Source: Frigoribacterium sp. Leaf8 | GTDB lineage: Bacteria > Actinomycetota > Actinomycetes > Actinomycetales > Microbacteriaceae | NCBI RefSeq assembly: GCF_001421165.1 | Contig: NZ_LMKB01000005.1 | Span: forward strand, 1,178,941-1,214,879 | DNA: 35,939 bases | Direction: 5' to 3' | In this document: positions 23,399 to 31,413 of the stretch, in pieces | Position numbering within the stretch: position 1 is the first letter of the stretch | How the letters are laid out: the number at the start of each line of letters is the position of its first letter | Translations under genes and position numbers: made by a program | The notes under the pieces: model-generated | What the model was told of the DNA's origin: nothing | Seen by the model: the letters and a program-made list of their open reading frames with translations, nothing else | Databases searched by the model: none

Positions 23399-24448
23399 CT
23401 AGATCTGGCGGTGTGGCCACATCCTGGCGTTCTGCCGTGGCCTGAGCTCGACCTCGAGGTCTCGGAGAACCCTGGCGAGCGGTAGGCGGAGCGCAACGTC
23501 CTCGGCGTCGCATCGACCGATCGCCGTGATCGCACCCGATCGCACGAGTCGCCGCTCACGGGCCTTCTCGGCCTTCACCACCGCCGACGGCACCCGTCCC
23601 GCACGCATCGCCGCGTCGTCGTACTTGGCCTTGCCGTCGAACTCGAGCGCCACGTCACCCATCACGAAGTCGCAACGTCCCGCCAGCCCTGCGCCGTCGA
23701 AGATCTCGACCTGCATCACGGGCTCGGGAGCACCGAGCTCGAGGAGCGCGAGCCGACAGAGCGATTCGCCGCCGTTCTCCGTCCAGGGCGTGCCGAACGC
23801 CGTGACCTGACGAGCCGTCGCGAGTCCTCGGGCACCGGGTTCGCGGTCCAGGCGCTCGAACAGCAGACGGCGCATGGCGTCTGCCGCCGCGTCCACGCCC
23901 GACCGGTGACCGGCGGACGGATGCGGGCCGCGTCGCGCGGGCGCGTCGAAACATCCCGCCCGGGCGGCGGCGCGGCGAAGGACGGCGTCGACACAGAGCA
24001 CTCCGTCGGCGAACGACGCCGTCCGCGACCTGTCGACCGCCGTACGCCCCTCGCTCGTCAGGACGAGCCCGTCGACCGTGACCGTGTCGCGGGCATCGAT
24101 CGGACCCGGGTGGCGAACGACTCGTGCGGTCGCCTGCGTCCGGTCCCGACCGGGATCGATGACGTGGATGGGCCCCCGCGGCCAGTCGACGCTCGGCAGC
24201 CCGTGGAGGGCGACGGCGGAGCCGTGCGACACGACGACCCGAGGCGACAGGCCTGCCATGACCGCTCTCGTCGTCAGGACGTGCCGTCGACGTCCGTCGA
24301 GACACGCCCAGTCGGCCGCGTCGACGTAGGCCCCGGGGTGCACCCGATGCAGAAGGCCGCGACTCGCGTCACGTCGCAGGACGGTGCCGTGCCTGGTCTG
24401 AGAACCGTAGGTGGCGGCGAAGACGAGGGGTGGAAGCGCGTCGGTCAC
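23399..24448 (-). CDS. AbiEi-like protein with C-terminal PD-(D/E)XK-type nuclease domain
   Basis: 349 residues. The N-terminal part (GTVLRRDASRGLLHRVHPGAYVD) resembles the winged-helix region of AbiEi-type antitoxins, followed by the VVSHGSAVALHGLP segment seen in that family. The C-terminal part (GRCDFVMGDVALEFDGKAKY) resembles a Vsr/DUF559-like PD-(D/E)XK nuclease with D and ExDGK residues. Such fusions are common in actinobacteria, often without a toxin partner, and here too no AbiEii gene is near. The GTG start at 24448 is chosen because TDALPPLVFAATYG is followed by the known domain and a CACTCT box lies 7 nt upstream. The gene sits between 26-bp inverted repeats. Confidence 0.75.
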   Translation of the reverse strand: MTDALPPLVFAATYGSQTRHGTVLRRDASRGLLHRVHPGAYVDAADWACLDGRRRHVLTTRAVMAGLSPRVVVSHGSAVALHGLPSVDWPRGPIHVIDPGRDRTQATARVVRHPGPIDARDTVTVDGLVLTSEGRTAVDRSRTASFADGVLCVDAVLRRAAARAGCFDAPARRGPHPSAGHRSGVDAAADAMRRLLFERLDREPGARGLATARQVTAFGTPWTENGGESLCRLALLELGAPEPVMQVEIFDGAGLAGRCDFVMGDVALEFDGKAKYDDAAMRAGRVPSAVVKAEKARERRLVRSGAITAIGRCDAEDVALRLPLARVLRDLEVELRPRQNARMWPHRQI

Positions 24449-24564
24449 GCACCCGAGAGTGTCCCCGCAGCCCACCCTCGAGAGCCGAGCTGCGCCTCCT
24501 TGTGGACGGCCTCCACGCAGCCATCGCTGTGTGCGAGACGCGCACTGTCGCACAACACCGAGAA

Positions 24565-24604
24565 ATGGTCACAGCACCCGGATTAATCGGGGTGCTGTGA
24601 CCAT
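24565..24604. repeat. 40-bp near-perfect palindrome
   Basis: Two 20-base halves, starting ATGGTCACAGCACC, mirror each other with one mismatched pair. It consists of two head-to-head copies of TGGTCACAGCACC, the core of the flanking inverted repeats, and lies between the divergent-facing AbiEi start and the AGPS 3' end. Confidence 0.9.
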
Positions 24605-24616
24605 CTCGTGGCGGGG
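24591..24616 (-). repeat. Right copy of the 26-bp inverted repeat
   Basis: Reverse complement of the copy at 23369-23394, with 2 differences. Its inner half is the right arm of the 40-bp palindrome. Confidence 0.85.
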
Positions 24617-24654
24617 TGCGGCAGCGGCGCGGCGGCGGCGGCGCGGCGGAAGCG

Positions 24655-24666
24655 CAGGAGGCGCGG
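24655..24666 (+). repeat. Dispersed 10-mer just beyond the AGPS gene
   Basis: CAGGAGGCGCGG lies 7 bp past the stop of the gene at 24674-26371. Confidence 0.75.
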
Positions 24667-24673
24667 TGCGGGA

Positions 24674-26371
24674 CTACGCGCCCGTCACCTTCCCGGGGTT
24701 GAACACGCGCCCCGGGTCGGCCGAGTCGAACAGCCCCTGCATGACGGCCACGCCCTCGGGCGAGACGTCCTGCGCGAGCCACGGCTGGTGCTCGAGCCCG
24801 ACGCCGTGGTGGTGCGAGACGGTCGCCCCGGTGTCGATGAACGCCTGCTGGATGGCGTGCTTGACCACGTCGTACTCGGCCTCGGCGTCGTCACCGTGCT
24901 CGAAGGCGAAGGTGAAGTACAGGCACGCGCCCGAGTGGTACGAGTGCGACAGGTGGCCCATGATCCAGCCCTGCTTGCCGATGCTGTCGAAGGCCTGGTT
25001 CGCCGCGGCGTAGACGCGCGACGACACGAGGCGCAGCTTCGACCAGGGGGCGGCGGTCTCGGAGACGTCCGCCGCGCCTCCGTGGTCCATGAAGAAGTCG
25101 CGCAGGTAGGGCGTGTCGAACTTCTTCTGGTCGTAGAGCTTGCCCGGTCCCTTGCCGACGCTCATGCCCTTGTTCGCCTTGACGATCTTGGCGACGGCCT
25201 TCTGGGTGTGGGCGACGTGCTCGGGGCTGCCCTCGTAGCCGATGAACGACAGGCACATCGCGTCGACGTCCCAGCCCTTGGCCTTCAGGATGGTCGGCAG
25301 CAGGTCGGTGACCTTCTGCGAGATGCCCTTGCCCGGCTTCGACGTGGCGAACGAGAAGGCGGTCTCGTGTGCGTCGCTGACGCGGGTGACCGACGGGCTC
25401 ACGTCGCTCTCGGCGATGGCCTGCATGGCGGCGAGGCCGTCGTGCCACGACGGGAACAGGTAGGCGAGGATCTCGCGCTTCTCGGGCAGGCGGTGCACCT
25501 GGGCGGTGACCTCGGTGATGACGCCGAGACGTCCCTCGCTGCCGATGATCATCTCGCGCAGCGACGGACCCGTCGACGCGCTCGGCACGGCGCGGATCGA
25601 GAGCACGCCGCCGGGGCGCACGACCCGCAGCCCCTTGGTGATGTCGGCGATGTCGCCGTACTTGTCGCTCTGCATGCCCGACGAGCGGGTGGCGACCCAG
25701 CCGCCCATGGTCGAGTGGGTGAAGCTGTCCGGGAAGTGTCCGAGGGTCCACCCGCGGGCGTTGAGCTGCTCCTCGAGGTCTGGGCCCTGACCGCCGGCCT
25801 GGATGCGCGCCAGTCCGCCGTCCTCGTCGATGCCGAGCACCTTGTCGAGCCGGCCCATGTCGAGCGAGACGATCGTGCGCTCCTCCGCGGGCAGCGGTTC
25901 GAGGCTGCCGACGATGTTGCTGCCGCCGCCGAAGGGGATGAGGACGAGGTCGCTCGCGACGGCCAGGTCGACGATGCGCTGGATCTCGTCCTCGTCGGCC
26001 GGGTACACGACGACGTCGGGCACCCGGTCGAGACGTCCGGCGCGGATGCGGATCAGGTCGCGGATGCTCTTGCCGTAGGTGTGGACGACCCGGTCGTGGT
26101 CGTCGGTGACGACCTGGCCGTCGCCCACGATCTGCACGAGCGAGTCGAGCACCTCGGTGCCGACCCGGGACGAGGGGACGTCGAGGTCGTCGAACGAGAG
26201 GCCGGTGTCGTGCCCCTGGGACAGCTCGACGCCCACGATCTTCTTGACGAAGGGGGCGAAGGCGGGCTTGTCGTCGTGGTGGAAGGCGACGCCCTCGACG
26301 CCCCAGCCCCACCACTTCATGTGCTTGACGCCGTCGACGGCAGGACTCTTCTTCTGTTGGACGTCGGTCAC
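24674..26371 (-). CDS. agpS: Alkyldihydroxyacetonephosphate synthase (AGPS) homologue
   Basis: 565 residues, a flavoprotein of the VAO/FAD-PCMH family. AGPS exchanges the acyl chain of acyl-DHAP for a fatty alcohol and so forms the glycerol ether bond. Family marks include HMKWWGWG near the N-terminus (17-24), FAD loop PFGGGSNIVGS (146-156), GHFPDSFTHSTMGGWVATRS SGMQ-like segment, EMIIGSEGRLGVITE, the tyrosine region SHSYHSGACLYF (Tyr478) equal to the proposed catalytic Tyr of mammalian AGPS, and the triple His SHHHGVG (520-522). These last two separate it from D-lactate and glycolate oxidases. GTG start behind AAGGAG, overlapping the PlsC stop (GTGA). Third gene of the SDR-PlsC-AGPS unit. 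Confidence 0.88.
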   Translation of the reverse strand: MTDVQQKKSPAVDGVKHMKWWGWGVEGVAFHHDDKPAFAPFVKKIVGVELSQGHDTGLSFDDLDVPSSRVGTEVLDSLVQIVGDGQVVTDDHDRVVHTYGKSIRDLIRIRAGRLDRVPDVVVYPADEDEIQRIVDLAVASDLVLIPFGGGSNIVGSLEPLPAEERTIVSLDMGRLDKVLGIDEDGGLARIQAGGQGPDLEEQLNARGWTLGHFPDSFTHSTMGGWVATRSSGMQSDKYGDIADITKGLRVVRPGGVLSIRAVPSASTGPSLREMIIGSEGRLGVITEVTAQVHRLPEKREILAYLFPSWHDGLAAMQAIAESDVSPSVTRVSDAHETAFSFATSKPGKGISQKVTDLLPTILKAKGWDVDAMCLSFIGYEGSPEHVAHTQKAVAKIVKANKGMSVGKGPGKLYDQKKFDTPYLRDFFMDHGGAADVSETAAPWSKLRLVSSRVYAAANQAFDSIGKQGWIMGHLSHSYHSGACLYFTFAFEHGDDAEAEYDVVKHAIQQAFIDTGATVSHHHGVGLEHQPWLAQDVSPEGVAVMQGLFDSADPGRVFNPGKVTGA

Positions 26372-27348
26372 GGGCGTTCTCCTTCGAGCGGGTCTGACGG
26401 GCCCAGGATGCGGGCGGTGTTGGCGTCCTTCAGACGCAGGATCTCGGTGCGCACGCGCGTCGAGAAGTCGGTGACGGACTCGCCGTCGTGGGGCCGCATC
26501 GGGTCGCCGAACGCGACTCCGACGGGCAGTCGGCCGGGCCGGGGCCAGCTGCGGCCGCGCGGTTGGGCGATGTTGGCCCCGATCAGCGCGAGCGGCACGA
26601 CCGGCACGCCGCAGGCCGAGGCGAGGGCGGCGGCGCCGGGCTTGAAGGCGGCGACGGTGCCGTCCTTCGAGCGGGTGCCCTCGGGGAACACCAGCACGGG
26701 GTAGCCGCGCTGCAGCAGCGATCGAGCACTGACCGTGGGCTGCCCCTGGCGCCCGCGGGCGGCCGCCTTGGCCGCGGCGCGTCGGCGGGCCGAGCTCTGC
26801 GGCGTCGACCCCGCCGACGCACCGGACGAGGAGGCGCGGGTCGCGTCGACCGCGGAGGCCGGGGTCCCCGAGCCCCGCTGCACCGGGAACGCGTTGAAGA
26901 ACAGTTCGGTCAGCTGACGCCGCCAGGGCACGTCGAAGAAGTAGTCGGCCGCGGCGCCCGTGGCCAGGTAGCGCGCGAGCTTGCGCGGCAGGGCACCGAG
27001 GATGAGCGGCGCGTCCAGGTGGCTCGAGTGGTTCGCGACGACGATGAAGCCCCCGGTGAGGCCCTCGACCCGGTCGCGGTCGATGACCGTCACGTCGGTG
27101 ATCGACCAGATCGTCGGCTTGAGCACCATGCGCTGCGCGACGTAGCGGGCCATCGCGTGTCGCCGCGAGCTGAAGCGGTCGCGGACGTCGCTCGCGACGT
27201 CACCGGCACGCTGGGCGACTCCACCAGCACGCTGGGCGACGTCCCCGGCTCGCTGGGCGACGTCGGCCCTGACGTCGTCGACCCGCTGGGCCACGGCGTC
27301 GAGGCGGGCGTGGTCGCGGCGTCGTTCTCCGTCGTCCTTCACGCTCAC
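26368..27348 (-). CDS. PlsC-type glycerolipid acyltransferase with N-terminal amphipathic repeats
   Basis: 326 residues. The catalytic NHSSHLD (HX4D) lies near residue 93, with FPEGTRSKDG and VPLALIG following, as in 1-acyl-glycerol-3-phosphate acyltransferases. Two oddities: the N-terminus has three copies of a 7-residue VAQRAGD unit likely to form an amphipathic helix, and an Ala/Ser/Arg-rich insert of about 50 residues separates the first two acyltransferase blocks. A dispersed 10-mer (26830-26839) lies in that insert. In this operon it could acylate DHAP or the alkyl-glycerol-3-phosphate. GTG start at 27348 overlaps the SDR stop (GTGA). Not linked to a classical plsX/plsY locus. Confidence 0.85.
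   Translation of the reverse strand: MSVKDDGERRRDHARLDAVAQRVDDVRADVAQRAGDVAQRAGGVAQRAGDVASDVRDRFSSRRHAMARYVAQRMVLKPTIWSITDVTVIDRDRVEGLTGGFIVVANHSSHLDAPLILGALPRKLARYLATGAAADYFFDVPWRRQLTELFFNAFPVQRGSGTPASAVDATRASSSGASAGSTPQSSARRRAAAKAAARGRQGQPTVSARSLLQRGYPVLVFPEGTRSKDGTVAAFKPGAAALASACGVPVVPLALIGANIAQPRGRSWPRPGRLPVGVAFGDPMRPHDGESVTDFSTRVRTEILRLKDANTARILGPSDPLEGERP
27202..27264. repeat. 21-bp tandem repeat in the PlsC 5' end
   Basis: Three 21-bp units, each containing GCTGGGCGAC, start at 27202, 27223 and 27244, and encode the VAQRAGD repeats. Confidence 0.8.
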
Positions 27349-28124
27349 TGCCCCACCGGCTTGCGGCGGCTCGACGAGATCGCGCCGGACGCGGCCCGGA
27401 CGGCGCCCTTGGGGGCGTGCCGGACCAATCCCATCAGCACCTTGTACCGAAGCGTGGGCATGGAGATCACCTTGCCTTTGTCGACGTCGCGCAGACAGGC
27501 GACCACGAGTTGTTCGGTGCTGAGCCACAGGGCGTTGGGTATGGACGACGACTTTATGCCGGCACGCTGATGGAACTCCGTCCGCACCCAGCCCGGCAGG
27601 AGGGCCGTGACGCCCACGCCGGTGCCCTTGAGCTCGACCGAGAGACCCTCGCTGTACGAGGTCACCCACGCCTTGATCGCCGAGTAGCTGCCCATGGCCA
27701 TCAGCCCCGCGGTGCTCGACACGTTGACGATGCGACCGCGGCCGCGCTCGCGCATGGACCTCGCCGCCGCACCCGAGAGCACGAGCACGGCCCGGCACAT
27801 GACCTCGAACGCGAGGTCGTGCGCGGCGACGTCGGTGGAGGTCAGCGGGGTGTGCATGCCGAAACCGGCATTGTTCACCAGCAGGTCGACGGGGCGGGTC
27901 GGATCGGCCAGCCGCTCGGCCACCCGGTCGACGTCGCGACGGTCCCCGAGGTCGGCCGCGAGCACCTCGACGTCACGGCCGAGCGCGCGCAGGGCGGTCG
28001 CCGTCTCGTCGAGTCGGGTGAGGTCACGAGCGACCAGGACGATGTCCCAGCCGCGCATGGAGAGTTGGCGGGCGAATTCGGCTCCGATGCCGGACGTGCC
28101 CCCGGTGACGAGCGCTACAGCCAT
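27345..28124 (-). CDS. Short-chain dehydrogenase/reductase, candidate acyl/alkyl-DHAP reductase
   Basis: 259 residues, classical SDR. TGGTSGIG (8-15) binds NADP(H), NNAG follows, the catalytic Ser is in NVSSTAG and the YxxxK is YSAIK. The fold and the C-terminal basic tail fit Ayr1/DHRS7B-type acyl-DHAP reductases, and its position first in the SDR-PlsC-AGPS unit supports that role, though the substrate is inferred. The ATG at 28124 is chosen because TATCGT lies 7 nt upstream; a longer form from 28163 would run across that box. Likely leaderless. Divergent from the ferritin-like operon. Confidence 0.82.
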   Translation of the reverse strand: MAVALVTGGTSGIGAEFARQLSMRGWDIVLVARDLTRLDETATALRALGRDVEVLAADLGDRRDVDRVAERLADPTRPVDLLVNNAGFGMHTPLTSTDVAAHDLAFEVMCRAVLVLSGAAARSMRERGRGRIVNVSSTAGLMAMGSYSAIKAWVTSYSEGLSVELKGTGVGVTALLPGWVRTEFHQRAGIKSSSIPNALWLSTEQLVVACLRDVDKGKVISMPTLRYKVLMGLVRHAPKGAVRAASGAISSSRRKPVGQ

Positions 28125-28131
28125 GCCGCTT

Positions 28132-28137
28132 ACGATA
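28132..28137 (-). promoter_or_regulatory. -10 box TATCGT of the SDR-PlsC-AGPS operon
   Basis: On the minus strand TATCGT is followed by 7 nt and the ATG at 28124. It lies within the 98-bp space shared with the rightward operon. Confidence 0.5.
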
Positions 28138-28222
28138 CGGTGCTGAGAGCAGACTGCGCGCATCGAGACACGTTCGAGGCCCTTCTCGCCTCGTCCACTT
28201 CTGCCCCGGAGGACCCCCTGTC

Positions 28223-29044
28223 ATGACGACCAGAGATGCCCCGCGCGCCGACCCCGACTTCGACATCCGCGAGTTCACCAAGACGGCCCAGGGCAACTGG
28301 CGCCCCGACCTCGACCTGTCCGGCTTCGCCGAGCGCCCCCTGGGCCCCGACGCCCTGCGCCTCGTCCGCCATCTCGGCCGTCTCGAGAGCGCCACGATGG
28401 AGAACCTGCGCAACCTCCTGGTGACGGCCACCCACAAGGACACTCGGGTCACCGCGTTCCTCGTGACGTGGGCGTTCGAGAAGTTCTGGCTGGCCGACGC
28501 CCTCGACGCCGTCCTCGAGGCCCACGGCGAGCCCCGCAACCGCGACGTGACCGAGGGGCCCAAGCGTCACGCCGCCTCCGAGGCCGTCGAGCGCCGTGGC
28601 CCGATCACCCGGGCCCTCCAGGCCATCACCGTCGGGTCCCCCATCGTCGCCGTGCACACGACGACGGGAGCCGTCGACGAATGGGTGCTCCGAGAGGCAT
28701 ACGACCGCCTCGACGAGCTCGCGGCACACCCCACGCTGACCACCGTGATCGACCGGGCGAGGGTCGTCAAGGGTCGTCACGAGCAGTTCTTCGCGAGCGA
28801 GGCCGACTGGCGCCTGCGCGACTCGCGCCGGTCGGTGAAGATGACCCGCGCCTCCTTGCTGACGGCCGTCTGGCCGATCGGCGCCGTCGAGCGCGCCGAC
28901 TCCGAGCGCACCTTCTTCGACGCCACCGTCTTCGGCGGGGCCGAGGGCCACCTGCGCGCCGACCGCGTGGGCGCGCAGGTCGCCGACCTGCCGGGCCTGG
29001 ACGCCTCCGTCGGGGCGGCCGTGACCAGAAAGCTGACCGCATGA
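28223..29044 (+). CDS. Ferritin-like protein with degenerate di-iron site
   Basis: 273 residues, all-helical. It aligns without gaps over its first ~65 core residues with the intact paralogue at 31414-32250 (for example LRLVRHLGRLESATMENLRNLL against LRTLRYMADVEYHTVCYTRDLL, written here in parts only). Of the six expected metal ligands it keeps Glu55, Glu153 and His186 but has Lys87 and Leu90 in place of the first ExxH and Lys183 in place of the Glu of the second. It is therefore unlikely to bind two irons and may be a scaffold or partner subunit. GGAGGAC lies before the ATG. It overlaps the next gene by ATGA. Confidence 0.7.
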   Translation: MTTRDAPRADPDFDIREFTKTAQGNWRPDLDLSGFAERPLGPDALRLVRHLGRLESATMENLRNLLVTATHKDTRVTAFLVTWAFEKFWLADALDAVLEAHGEPRNRDVTEGPKRHAASEAVERRGPITRALQAITVGSPIVAVHTTTGAVDEWVLREAYDRLDELAAHPTLTTVIDRARVVKGRHEQFFASEADWRLRDSRRSVKMTRASLLTAVWPIGAVERADSERTFFDATVFGGAEGHLRADRVGAQVADLPGLDASVGAAVTRKLTA

Positions 29045-31392
29045 GCTCCACCCCCGGCCTCGCGCTGCCCGACCAGACCCCGGGTGCCACCCGAATCGAC
29101 CTCGGCGGCTCGCACGTCCTGCTCACCGGCGGCACCGGCTTCGTCGGCCAGGCGATCCTCGAGCGTCTGCTCTCGTCGCACCCCGGCACGACGGTCACGC
29201 TCCTCATCCGACCGAAGGCCGGCACCTCGGCCGAGGGGCGTCTGCGGCACCTGCTGAAGAAGCCGGTCTTCGCCTCGTGGCGCGAGGCCGTCGGGGCCGA
29301 GGGCGTCGAGAAGGCCCTCGCCGAGCGGCTCCGGGTGATCGAGAGCGGTCTGGGCGACCTGCCCGACCTGCCCGACGACCTCGACGTCGTCATCCACAGC
29401 GCGTCCACGGTGTCGTTCGACCCGCCGATCGACCAGGCCTTCGAGACCAACGTCGGCGGGGCGGTCGGGCTCTACGAGGCCCTGCGGAAGACGGGCACCG
29501 ACCCGCACGTCGTGCACGTGTCGACCGCCTACGTCGGCGGCATCCGCAAGGGCGTGTTCCCCGAGGCGTCGCTCGGCCACACCGTCGACTGGCGTGTCGA
29601 GCGTGCCGCCGCCGCCGACGCCCGCGCCCGGGTCGAGGCCGCCTCCCGCCAGCCCGAGACGCTGCGCACCTTCCTCGCCCAGGGTCGTGCGGCGCACGGC
29701 AAGACCGGCCCGCAGGCGGTCGCCACGGCCGCGGAAGACGCCCGCGTCGCCTGGGTCAAGGCCCGCCTCGTCGACTACGGACGCACCCGGGCCGAGACGC
29801 TCGGCTGGACCGACGTCTACACGCTGACCAAGGCCTTCGCCGAGCGCGCCGCCGAAGAGCTCTGGGCCGAGGCCGGGCACCGCCTGTCGGTCGTCCGACC
29901 GGCGATCGTCGAGAGCGCCCACCGGCACCCCTACCCCGGCTGGATCGACGGCTTCAAGGTCGCCGACCCGCTGATCATGTCGTACGCCCGTGGGCTGCTG
30001 CCCGAGTTCCCCGGCGTGCCCGACAGCGTGCTCGACGTGATCCCGGTCGACTACGTCGTCAACGTCATCCTCACCGTCGCGGCGAACCCGGTCGAGGCCG
30101 GCAGCCCCCAGTACTTCCACGCCAGCTCGGGCGGCAGCAACCCGTTCTCGATCCTGCGCATGTTCGAGAACCTCAAGGCGTTCTTCACGGCCAACCCGCT
30201 GCCCCGCGACGAGCACTCGTCGATCGAGGCGCCGCACTGGAACTTCCCGGGCGTGCGCAAGGTCGAGGGCGCCATCCGCACCGCGAACCGCGTCAACGAC
30301 GTCCGCGAGGCCGTGCTCACGCGACTGCCGAGCACGCTGCGCACCCGGACGGCGCTGGCCGGGGTCCAGACGCGGCGCGCCGACCTCGAGTCGCTGCAGA
30401 GCCTCACCGACCTCTACCGCCACTACGTGCAGTCCGAGATCATCTTCGACGACCGACGCACCCGGGCCCTGCACGCCGGACTCCCCGCGGGCTCGCCCGC
30501 CGACATCGGCTTCGACGTGACCGACGTCGACTGGGAGGCCTACTTCCAAGAGGTGCACTTCCCGTCCATCACCTCGATGACCCGGGCGTTCTCGGTGCGA
30601 CCCGCCGCGTCGGCCGTCGTCGCCGACACGCGGGCCCTGCCGCCGCGCGACGACGTCGTGGCCGTGTTCGACCTCGAGGGCACGGTGCTCGACAGCAACA
30701 TCGTCGAGCAGTACCTCTGGGTGCGCTCGGCCGGGTTCCGCAAGGCCGCCTGGCCCGGCGAGGTCGCCAGCCTGCTCACCTCGCTGCCGCGCTACCTCCG
30801 GGCCGAGGGTCGCGACCGCGGCGAGTTCATCCGCACGTTCTCCCGACGGTACGAGGGCATGCCCGTCGCGCGGCTCTCGGGCGTGGTCCGGTCACGCGGC
30901 TACGCCGACACGGTCCTGCGCCACACCCTCCCCGACGCGCTCGCCCGACTGGCCGAGCACCGTGCCGCCGGGCACCGCACGGTACTGGTCACGGGCTCGA
31001 TCGACACCCTGACGACTCCCCTGGCACACCTCTTCGACGACGTCGTCGCCAGCACGATGCACCAGCGCAGCGGCGTCTACACGGGTTACCTCGCACAGCC
31101 TCCGCTGGTCGACGAGGCCCGTGCCGCCTGGCTGCGCCAGTACGCCCAGGCGAACGACATCGATCTCTCGGGGTCGTACGGTTATGGTGACTCGTTCGCC
31201 GACCTCGCCTGGCTCGAGATGGTCGGCCACCCGAACGCGGTCAACCCCGACAGCAATCTGGCACGCGAGGCGCTCCGAAGAAGATGGAGCATCCGCGATT
31301 GGACTCGCAGCGGCCCCCACGGCAGAAGCGGCACCAGCACCACGAGCGGCACCAGCAGCACCACAGCGAAAGGAGACGGAGGCAGGGCCTGA
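29041..31392 (+). CDS. Fatty acyl-CoA/ACP reductase fused to a HAD-IB phosphatase
   Basis: 783 residues. The N-terminal ~500 residues are an NAD_binding_4-type extended reductase: TGGTGFVG (29-36), then the active-site YTLTK (Tyr260, Lys264), as in alcohol-forming fatty acyl reductases. The C-terminal domain (about 538-740) is a HAD-IB phosphatase: VFDLEGTVLDSN (Asp544; the usual second Asp is Glu546), TGS (651-653), then GYGDSFADLAWLE (Asp717, Asp721) and a PSP-like NPD. Alternative roles are aldehyde or alcohol production plus removal of a phosphate from a glycerol ether intermediate. The final 30 residues are Ser/Thr/Gly-rich. The ATG overlaps the upstream stop. Middle gene between the two ferritin-like genes. 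Confidence 0.85.
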   Translation: MSSTPGLALPDQTPGATRIDLGGSHVLLTGGTGFVGQAILERLLSSHPGTTVTLLIRPKAGTSAEGRLRHLLKKPVFASWREAVGAEGVEKALAERLRVIESGLGDLPDLPDDLDVVIHSASTVSFDPPIDQAFETNVGGAVGLYEALRKTGTDPHVVHVSTAYVGGIRKGVFPEASLGHTVDWRVERAAAADARARVEAASRQPETLRTFLAQGRAAHGKTGPQAVATAAEDARVAWVKARLVDYGRTRAETLGWTDVYTLTKAFAERAAEELWAEAGHRLSVVRPAIVESAHRHPYPGWIDGFKVADPLIMSYARGLLPEFPGVPDSVLDVIPVDYVVNVILTVAANPVEAGSPQYFHASSGGSNPFSILRMFENLKAFFTANPLPRDEHSSIEAPHWNFPGVRKVEGAIRTANRVNDVREAVLTRLPSTLRTRTALAGVQTRRADLESLQSLTDLYRHYVQSEIIFDDRRTRALHAGLPAGSPADIGFDVTDVDWEAYFQEVHFPSITSMTRAFSVRPAASAVVADTRALPPRDDVVAVFDLEGTVLDSNIVEQYLWVRSAGFRKAAWPGEVASLLTSLPRYLRAEGRDRGEFIRTFSRRYEGMPVARLSGVVRSRGYADTVLRHTLPDALARLAEHRAAGHRTVLVTGSIDTLTTPLAHLFDDVVASTMHQRSGVYTGYLAQPPLVDEARAAWLRQYAQANDIDLSGSYGYGDSFADLAWLEMVGHPNAVNPDSNLAREALRRRWSIRDWTRSGPHGRSGTSTTSGTSSTTAKGDGGRA

Positions 31393-31404
31393 GCCCGCGC
31401 CTCC
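31378..31404 (+). promoter_or_regulatory. Intra-operon hairpin at the reductase/ferritin-like junction
   Basis: GGAGGC-A-GGGC (31378-31388) pairs with GCCC and GCCTCC (31393-31404) around CTGA, which holds the stop codon. The right arm is a copy of the dispersed 10-mer. The following ATG at 31414 lacks a good ribosome site, and AGGAG-like sequence lies inside or before the stem. Confidence 0.5.
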
Positions 31405-31407
31405 TGA
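31393..31407 (-). repeat. Dispersed 10-mer between reductase and ferritin-like genes
   Basis: GCCCGCGCCTCCTGA, a minus-orientation copy in the 21-bp intergenic space. Confidence 0.75.
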
Positions 31408-31413
31408 CAACAC

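Noticed and set aside
24674-26371. D-lactate or glycolate oxidase as the identity of the FAD protein
   Set aside because: The AGPS-specific HMKWWGWG, SYHSGACLYF and SHHHGVG regions are present, and the neighbours are lipid enzymes.
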